Positions 55,739-64,000 of a stretch of DNA of 64,000 nt are shown in pieces. The DNA is from Pseudovibrio sp. M1P-2-3 (GTDB lineage: Bacteria; Pseudomonadota; Alphaproteobacteria; Rhizobiales; Stappiaceae): positions 3,616,001 through 3,680,000 of the forward strand of contig NZ_JARRCW010000001.1 of assembly GCF_031501865.1 (NCBI RefSeq), in the 5' to 3' direction. The number at the start of each line of letters is the position of its first letter. The first letter of the stretch is position 1. The notes below the pieces were generated by a model, which saw only the letters and a list, made by a program, of their open reading frames with translations, did not search any database and had not been told where the DNA came from. The translations under genes and the position numbers were made by a program.

Positions 55739-57538
55739 ATGTTTTCTCCTATTGCACCTCAAGCACAGCGGCCTCCTCGCGTTCGTTTGCTTCTCAACAC
55801 TGCACTGGCCTTTCTATTATCAGTGCTTTTGGCGGGCTGGCTTCTCTTCCTTACCTATCCGCCCATGGGCTGGTACCAAGACCATCCATTCCCTGCCGAT
55901 CTCCCGTGGCTTGCCGAAGCACTCATTTCCAATATTCAGTTTCACGTGAAGGACGGCCCGCTCCAATTTCTTCTATCAAGCCGCGCGGATAGCTATCGTA
56001 CTCTCTTGGCTCCGCTCTATCGTTATGAGCTTATACAGGGTGTTAGTTGGCGCTTATTCACCCTGCTCGCCGCAGCATTGGCTGCAGTGCTCATTGCACG
56101 CCGTTATGCAAGTAGACACTACGAGCTGGTTAACGATCTGCGCCATATCAGGGGGCGACAGCACCTGACGGGAAAAATCGCAAATTCGTCATTTCGCCAG
56201 CATATGCGCAAAGACATCAAACGTACCGGCAAAGGTTTGTGCATTGCGCCCAAAGCAATATTGAGCGCTGATGTCGAGAGCAAACATATGTTGCTGATTG
56301 GCGCATCTGGAGCCGGTAAGACGCAGATAATGCGTTTCTGGGTTGACCAACTGCTGGTCCAAAACACCCGCATGATACTCCATGACCCCAAGGGGGACAT
56401 GACCGCATTCCTTCCGACAGAACGCTTTATCCTGCTTGCTCCCCACGACAAACGCAGCTGGGCCTGGGACATTGCCAAGGACTGTGTTGGTCTTGCAGCT
56501 GCCCGAGAACTCGCAGCACGCCTCATACCTCAAGCAAAAGATCCTCTCTGGACCAATGGTGCCCGTGAGATCTTGACCGGCCTTCTCCGGTGGCTTCAGA
56601 CAAAACACGAAACGGTCTGGTCGTGGACAGAGCTACGGGACATCGCTTTTAACAATCCGCCTGAGCTGAAGACAATGGTGCTTGAGGTTTACCCTGAAGG
56701 GGCAAACTTCATCGAGGTCGATCCTGAAACCGGTACGCCTAACAAGACCAGCTATAGTTTCCTGGTGACGTTGTGGTCTTACGTCGGCTCCATCATCAGT
56801 CCGCTTGCTCTTGCATGGGAAAAAACGCCAGACGAAAAACGTGTCTCCCTTACACAGTGGATTGCGACCGAGGAAACGGAGCGTCCCGTGATAATCCTGC
56901 AAAAGAGTGCAGAATTCGACGTTCTGTCAAAAGCCTGGATCGGAGCGGCGGTTCAACTCTTGGCAAATTTTGCGGCCAGTCCAGCGCTTGAGGATTCCCG
57001 GGAGCGGAAAGTTTGGCTTTTGCTCGACGAATTTGCCCAAATGGGTAAGCTCAGCGGTTTCCAGCAATTCCTTGAGGTGGGACGCTCACGCGGCATCCGC
57101 ACGGTATTAGGCCTGCAAGACCTGGAACAGCTGGCTCATCTATATGGCCGTGAAGCCCTCAAAACCTGGCTCAACACAATCGAAACCAAGATTGTATGCC
57201 GGATGAATGCTGGTCCTTCCTCATCCTTCATCAGCAAAGACCTCATAGGCCAGCGAGAGGTCGCCTGGGAAGAGGTTAGCACCTCCGTGACCCACAACGA
57301 CTGGTTCTCAGATCAACGCGAAAAGAAAAACACCTCACGCCACATACGCTCCGCTACTATCCCGGTTCTGATGCCAGACTATTTTGAACGGGATCTGGGG
57401 CCAATGGAGGTTCAGGGTGAGCCGCGTATTCGGGCTCTTGTTCTTGGTCGAGGGGACGTCTATCAATTTGACTGGCCGCTGACCCTTTGGCGGCAGCAAC
57501 GCCCCGGCGCGATCCCTGCCCCTTGGCTTACTGAGTAA
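55739..57538 (+). CDS. TraD/TrwB-type conjugative coupling protein
   Basis: The predicted protein is 599 aa. Two N-terminal membrane helices (ALAFLLSVLLAGWLLFL near 20, and LFTLLAAALAAVLIARRY near 105) are followed by the T4CP ATPase: Walker A MLLIGASGAGKTQIMRFW (about 184), HDPKGDMTAFLP, VWLLLDEFAQMGKLSGFQQF with Walker B (about 427), and TVLGLQDLEQLAHLYG. It would dock the relaxase-DNA complex at a type IV secretion channel. No channel genes are seen in the island, so it must borrow one. Confidence 0.92.
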   Translation: MFSPIAPQAQRPPRVRLLLNTALAFLLSVLLAGWLLFLTYPPMGWYQDHPFPADLPWLAEALISNIQFHVKDGPLQFLLSSRADSYRTLLAPLYRYELIQGVSWRLFTLLAAALAAVLIARRYASRHYELVNDLRHIRGRQHLTGKIANSSFRQHMRKDIKRTGKGLCIAPKAILSADVESKHMLLIGASGAGKTQIMRFWVDQLLVQNTRMILHDPKGDMTAFLPTERFILLAPHDKRSWAWDIAKDCVGLAAARELAARLIPQAKDPLWTNGAREILTGLLRWLQTKHETVWSWTELRDIAFNNPPELKTMVLEVYPEGANFIEVDPETGTPNKTSYSFLVTLWSYVGSIISPLALAWEKTPDEKRVSLTQWIATEETERPVIILQKSAEFDVLSKAWIGAAVQLLANFAASPALEDSRERKVWLLLDEFAQMGKLSGFQQFLEVGRSRGIRTVLGLQDLEQLAHLYGREALKTWLNTIETKIVCRMNAGPSSSFISKDLIGQREVAWEEVSTSVTHNDWFSDQREKKNTSRHIRSATIPVLMPDYFERDLGPMEVQGEPRIRALVLGRGDVYQFDWPLTLWRQQRPGAIPAPWLTE

Positions 57539-57547
57539 GGGCTGTCA

Positions 57548-57730
57548 ATGTCGAGGGCCGCTAAACCTAACCCCAATAGAGCCAAGCCATCACAAGACGC
57601 CGTTATTCACCTTGTGAAACTGCTTGCAAGGCAAGCGGCCCTCGATGTTCACATGGAACAAGAAAAAGCCAGCCCCATTGACAGAACAGACCCGAAGAAT
57701 TCTACTAGAAGCTATATTTCTTCAAAATAA
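57548..57730 (+). CDS. Small conserved-type protein preceding the recombinase
   Basis: The 60-aa product has a predicted helix AVIHLVKLLARQAALDVHMEQE. It sits 9 bp after the coupling protein and 10 bp before the recombinase ATG. Small proteins of this shape often precede large serine recombinases in alphaproteobacteria, perhaps as directionality or accessory factors; that role is a guess. Confidence 0.5.
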   Translation: MSRAAKPNPNRAKPSQDAVIHLVKLLARQAALDVHMEQEKASPIDRTDPKNSTRSYISSK

Positions 57731-58984
57731 AGTTCCTGCCATGCGTATTGCCATCTATGCCCGCTACTCCAGTAACAATCAGCGCGAAGCCTCCATCGAA
57801 GACCAAATCCGCAGCTGTTCAATTAAACTAGAGAGTATGGGCTTCAGCAACTATACGCCCTTCACCGACTACACAATCAGCGGAGCGAGCCTCAATCGCC
57901 CGGGCATTCAAGCACTCATTCAGGAATGTCTATCAGGCAAGTTCGACTTGGTAATCGCGGAAGCCCTTGATCGCCTAAGCCGCGACCAAGAAGACATTGC
58001 TGCGCTCTATAAGCGTTTTAGCTTTGCAGGCGTTAAACTGCTGACGGTCTCGGAAGGCGAAATCGACGAACTATACGTCGGCCTTAAAGGCACAATGAAC
58101 AGCCTGTTCCTTAAAGATCTGGCGGACAAGACGCGTCGAGGCCTCAGAGGACGGGTAGAAGCAGGAAAAAGCGGCGGAGGCAAATGCTATGGCTATGATG
58201 TGGTCACAAAACAAAACGCCAGTGGTGATCTCATTCGAGGCGAACGCACCATCAACGCAGTTCAGGCGCAAATTGTCAGACGTATCTTTGAACAATACGG
58301 ACGAGGAAAAAGCCCAAGAGCCATTGCACAAGCCTTGAACAAGGAAGGGATCTCCGGACCAAACTCCAGGAGCTGGGGGCCATCCACGATCAACGGCAAC
58401 CGTGCCCGAGGCACCGGTATTCTCAACAACGAACTCTATATTGGTTGCCTCGTTTGGAACCGACTGCGCTACATCAAAGATCCAAGCACCGGAAAGCGCA
58501 TATCACGTCTAAACCCTGAAAAAGAATGGATCATTAAAGAGGTCCCTGATCTCCAGATCATCCCAGACGATCTGTGGCAGGCGGTCAAAGATCACCAGGA
58601 CCGGGTAACGAAGGTTCGCGGCGCGAAACAACCCAAACCATTTTGGCAGAGCCAACGACCCAAATACCTCTTGTCTGGCCTTATGCGCTGTGGCTCCTGT
58701 GGCGGCGGTTATTCGAAGATCAACAAAAACCTTTTTGGCTGCTCAACATCACGTAATAAAGGGACCTGCGATAACCGGCTTAACATTCGCCGGGAGGTCA
58801 TCGAAAATACCGTTCTAGATGGCCTGCGTCACCACCTTATGGCCCCAGATCTTTTTGCCATCTTCTGCGAGGAGTTCATCAAGGAACTTAACAAACTTCG
58901 GCGGGTTGAAACTGAAGCCAAAGCCGCAAAGCAAAAGCAACTTGTTAAGGTAACAGCAGACATCGCTAAGCTCATTGAGGCGAT

Positions 58985-59089
58985 TAGAGCACATCGCGTT
59001 CTTTCGCATTCACGCTGTGCACTCTAACATATTTACTTTGAGCGAATTCTTGTCGTTTGATTGAACCCAATCAAACGGAACGCACTCTA
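58985..59089. mobile_element. 101-bp MITE-like insert with TA duplication
   Basis: The insert (58987-59087) begins GAGCACATCGCG and ends GGAACGCACTC, flanked by TA on both sides. Deleting it and one TA rejoins the recombinase codons as GCG ATT AAA GCA. It contains a hairpin CGTTTGATTG-AACC-CAATCAAACG (59054-59077) and no coding capacity. TA targeting suggests mobilisation by an IS630/Tc1-type transposase. Confidence 0.75.
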
Positions 59090-59158
59090 AAGCAGGCGTA
59101 TCGCCCCTATCGATCAAGGACGAGCTTTCAGCGTTGGAAGAAAGGAAAGCTGATCTAA

Positions 59159-60318
59159 TACCAACGGCACTTATAATTGACCTGTATGCGCCCAATTTCG
59201 TCTACCGATTGATGTGATTGTGTGGGGTTGTTGAATAAGCTTATTCCAAGCGGAACAGGCGGCATCGACAATTTCCTGGTAGTCTTGAAAGGTTCGGTTA
59301 GAGAGCCAGTTTTGCCGTAAGTACTGCCAAACATTTTCAACCGGGTTGAGCTCCGGAGAACGGGGTGGGAGCAGCAAGATGGTTATATTATCAGGCAACT
59401 TCAGTTTTGCCGTTGTATGCCAACCCGCTTGATCCATCAGGACCACTGCGTGCGCCCCTTTGGCGACGGTTCGGCTGATTTCTTTAAGGTGAAGCTGCAT
59501 GGAATTGGTATTGGCTTTGGGCAAAACAAGTGCTGCCCCTTTGCCGTGGGCGGGGCAGATGGCCCCGAATACATAAGTTGATTGATAGCGCCCGTCGCTG
59601 GGAGCCCGTGGTCTCGTTCCTTTTTTTGCCCACCTTCTGGTGAGCCCATTTTTTTGACCAATGCGGGCTTCGTCCTGCCACCAGATTTCCATGGATGTTT
59701 GTGAGGGCAAGCGCGCTTTTATTTCTTTAAGCCGGGCATGGAAGTTTTTTTATATGTCTCCATAACTTGCTCGTCCTGTGCCGGGTGCTGTGACCGAACG
59801 CTGACCCGAGAAAATCCCAGAACTCTGAGGAGGCTTGAAATAGCCCTTTCGCTATAGCTGACCCCAAACTTCTGCTCGATCACACCTTGCAGATCCCGCC
59901 GACGCCAGCGAATTACGCCGTGTTGTTGTAAATCAGGCCCAGCCTCAACCAGATCTGCAAATTCAGCCATTTGCTCTTTATTTAACCACCGGACACGGCC
60001 CGGGCTCTTACGATTGTACAGGCCGTGCGGCCCTTCTGCGTTAAACCGATGCACCCAGTCTCGCAGTGTTTGGCGGTCCATGCCGCCCATGCGTGCCGCC
60101 TCCAAGCGCGACAACCCATCATAAACAGCAGCAAGAGCAAGAAGGCGGCGGCTCTGCCTGACATCCTTACTTTGACAAGCAAGAGTTCGTAACGAAGAAG
60201 CATCATAGTCTCGGCGCAATGGGATCGCTGACATTGGGAATCTCCTTTCCCAATGTTGAATCACAATTCAAGTGATTTGGGAATCCTCATCCCGAGTCAA
60301 AAACAGGTGCCGTTGGTA
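59159..60318 (-). mobile_element. IS630-family insertion sequence, copy 2
   Basis: Same element as 17459-18618, in inverse orientation, with the same ends (TACCAACGGCAC...GTGCCGTTGGTA). It sits in the recombinase gene. The reading frame is restored on removal with one TA kept. Confidence 0.92.
59171..60234 (-). CDS. IS630 transposase (copy 2, -1 frameshift)
   Basis: Identical in both frames to the copy at 17543-18606, including the helix-turn-helix first part, the A7 slip site (here seven T on the plus strand at 59745-59751) and the DDE residues. Because it is unchanged, the two copies probably spread recently. Confidence 0.88.
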
Positions 60319-60606
60319 TAACTAAGAAGCTGGATGCACTGCCGGGAGAAAAGCCTCTTCTTCATCCAAACATGGCGCACCTATATCGAGAGAAAGTCAG
60401 CGCTCTACGAGCAGCCCTAAACAATGAAAATGAAAAGGCTGAAGCAGCTGAGATCATCCGCACGCTGATCGATGAAGTAACCCTCACCCCTCACAAAGGG
60501 GAACTCACGGTTGACTTGAAGGGGGATATCGCAGGTATTCTAAATCTCTGCCAGAAAAGCAAAAGCCTCTCCGGTTTGGAACCAGAGGGGCTTGAACAAA
60601 TTAAGT

Positions 60607-60683
<77 letters not shown>

Positions 60684-60737
60684 TCAATTCTGGATTAGTT
60701 GTTCTGTTTCATTTTGAGAGATTGTTTGCTTTTATCA

Positions 60738-60854
60738 TGCCCGGCGGCGCCCTACTCTCCCGTGTCTTAAGACAAAGTACCATTGGCGCAGGGGCGTTTC
60801 ACGGCCGAGTTCGGGATGGGATCGGGTGGGGGCGCCCCGCCATAGCCACCGGGC
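60738..60854 (-). rRNA. rrf: 5S ribosomal RNA
   Basis: Minus strand from CCCGGTGGCTATGGCGGGG to CCGCCGGGCAT, about 117 nt, with the conserved central CCCATCCCGAACTCGG loop. It lies between the 23S gene and tRNA-fMet. Ends are approximate to a few bases. Confidence 0.93.
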
Positions 60855-60970
60855 AGGATAAAAGCAACTGGAATTGGTCTGTTTTTTTTGCGATCAGCTT
60901 ATCTGACATGCGCTTTGCTTGTCAGGCGGATCTTTGTTTTAAGTCTTTATGTTTGGGTATGGCTTAATGG

Positions 60971-63707
<2,737 letters not shown>

Positions 63708-64000
63708 TCATTAGCAATACCCACACAAGCGTATGGATAAACCAATAAAAGACTTAATTCAAAAAAGTCATATCCGGTTGCAAGGATATGACTTAGACCA
63801 ATTCCAATGAGACATAACAGACGGGCCTAGCGGTCAAGCAGGCCCCGTGTTCCAGCGAACTCTTGTCTGACAGACATCAAGATGTCGTCAGGAGCACGCT
63901 AGTTTAAAGAATAGAACTGACTAGCAGAACTACCCTCGATAACTGGCTATTGTTGTCACACCTCCGTACACAATCATATTAAAATATGACTGAGCCTGAT
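63708..64000. other. Part of the 16S-23S spacer with hairpin
   Basis: The region upstream of 23S is AT-rich and has an 11-bp perfect hairpin AAGTCATATCC (63765-63775) / GGATATGACTT (63784-63794), likely a processing signal. The tRNA-Ile and tRNA-Ala genes expected in such spacers are not in the visible 290 bp. Confidence 0.6.

Noticed and set aside
57624..57740. Upstream start for the serine recombinase
   Set aside because: The family begins at MRIAIYARYS; upstream residues overlap another small frame and have no domain.
63708..64000. tRNA-Ile or tRNA-Ala in the spacer
   Set aside because: No cloverleaf or anticodon arm is visible in the portion present; only a simple hairpin.

Overview
The window looks like a chromosome segment of a marine-type alphaproteobacterium. 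The evidence is a minus-strand rRNA unit in the order 23S-5S-tRNA-fMet, an initiator tRNA of alphaproteobacterial type, a phosphonate-use gene set typical of marine Alphaproteobacteria, and mid-range GC. A Stappiaceae/Pseudovibrio-like host is only a guess.

Positions 1-7.1 kb hold ordinary single genes: a truncated LysE-type exporter, a GST divergent from an HxlR regulator, an aminotransferase, three unrecognised proteins and a double-GNAT acetyltransferase. Positions 7.2-22.4 kb hold a phosphonate regulon: phnW, a LysR regulator, a three-gene 2-aminoethylphosphonate-type ABC transporter, a PbfA-like 1-hydroxy-2-aminoethylphosphonate lyase, phnX, and a Na/phosphate cotransporter that could balance the phosphate released. 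phnW and phnX share a promoter layout, and a related sequence lies beside the LysR start. A phosphoesterase gene sits between a SpoIIAA-like gene and a partial copy of that gene's 3' end, and an IS630 element splits a small membrane-protein gene.

Positions 22.4-25.7 kb are a scrap yard: acyl-CoA synthetase shards, an IS110 transposase, a nonsense-mutated IS6 transposase and a possible integrase shard.

Positions 25.74-60.61 kb appear to be a 35-kb island integrated at the 3' end of tRNA-fMet. A 13-bp imperfect direct repeat marks both ends, and what looks like the native tRNA terminator is displaced to the far left edge. Its cargo is: (a) a divergent six-gene defence locus with DISARM hallmark genes (DrmA, DrmB, SNF2 helicase) plus a UvrD-like helicase, a NERD-nuclease/helicase fusion and a 988-aa protein of unknown type, with no DrmC and no methylase of its own; (b) an ArdA antirestriction gene; (c) a restriction-modification operon made of Dcm-like 5mC methylase, Vsr, GHKL/MORC-like ATPase, HNH nuclease, SNF2 helicase and an EcoRII-N DNA-recognition protein, whose ATPase carries an in-frame amber codon and whose HNH gene is split by a second type of IS630; (d) a mobilisation module with MobF relaxase, ParA-like ATPase, coupling protein and accessory proteins, without a type IV secretion channel; (e) a large serine recombinase broken by a 101-bp TA-flanked MITE-like insert and by a second copy of the first IS630.

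The right end (60.6-64 kb) is tRNA-fMet, 5S and 23S rRNA on the minus strand, then part of the 16S-23S spacer. The island is therefore a mobilisable defence island that now seems stranded. Its DISARM-like locus looks intact, while its second restriction system keeps the methylase but has lost parts of the cutting arm.
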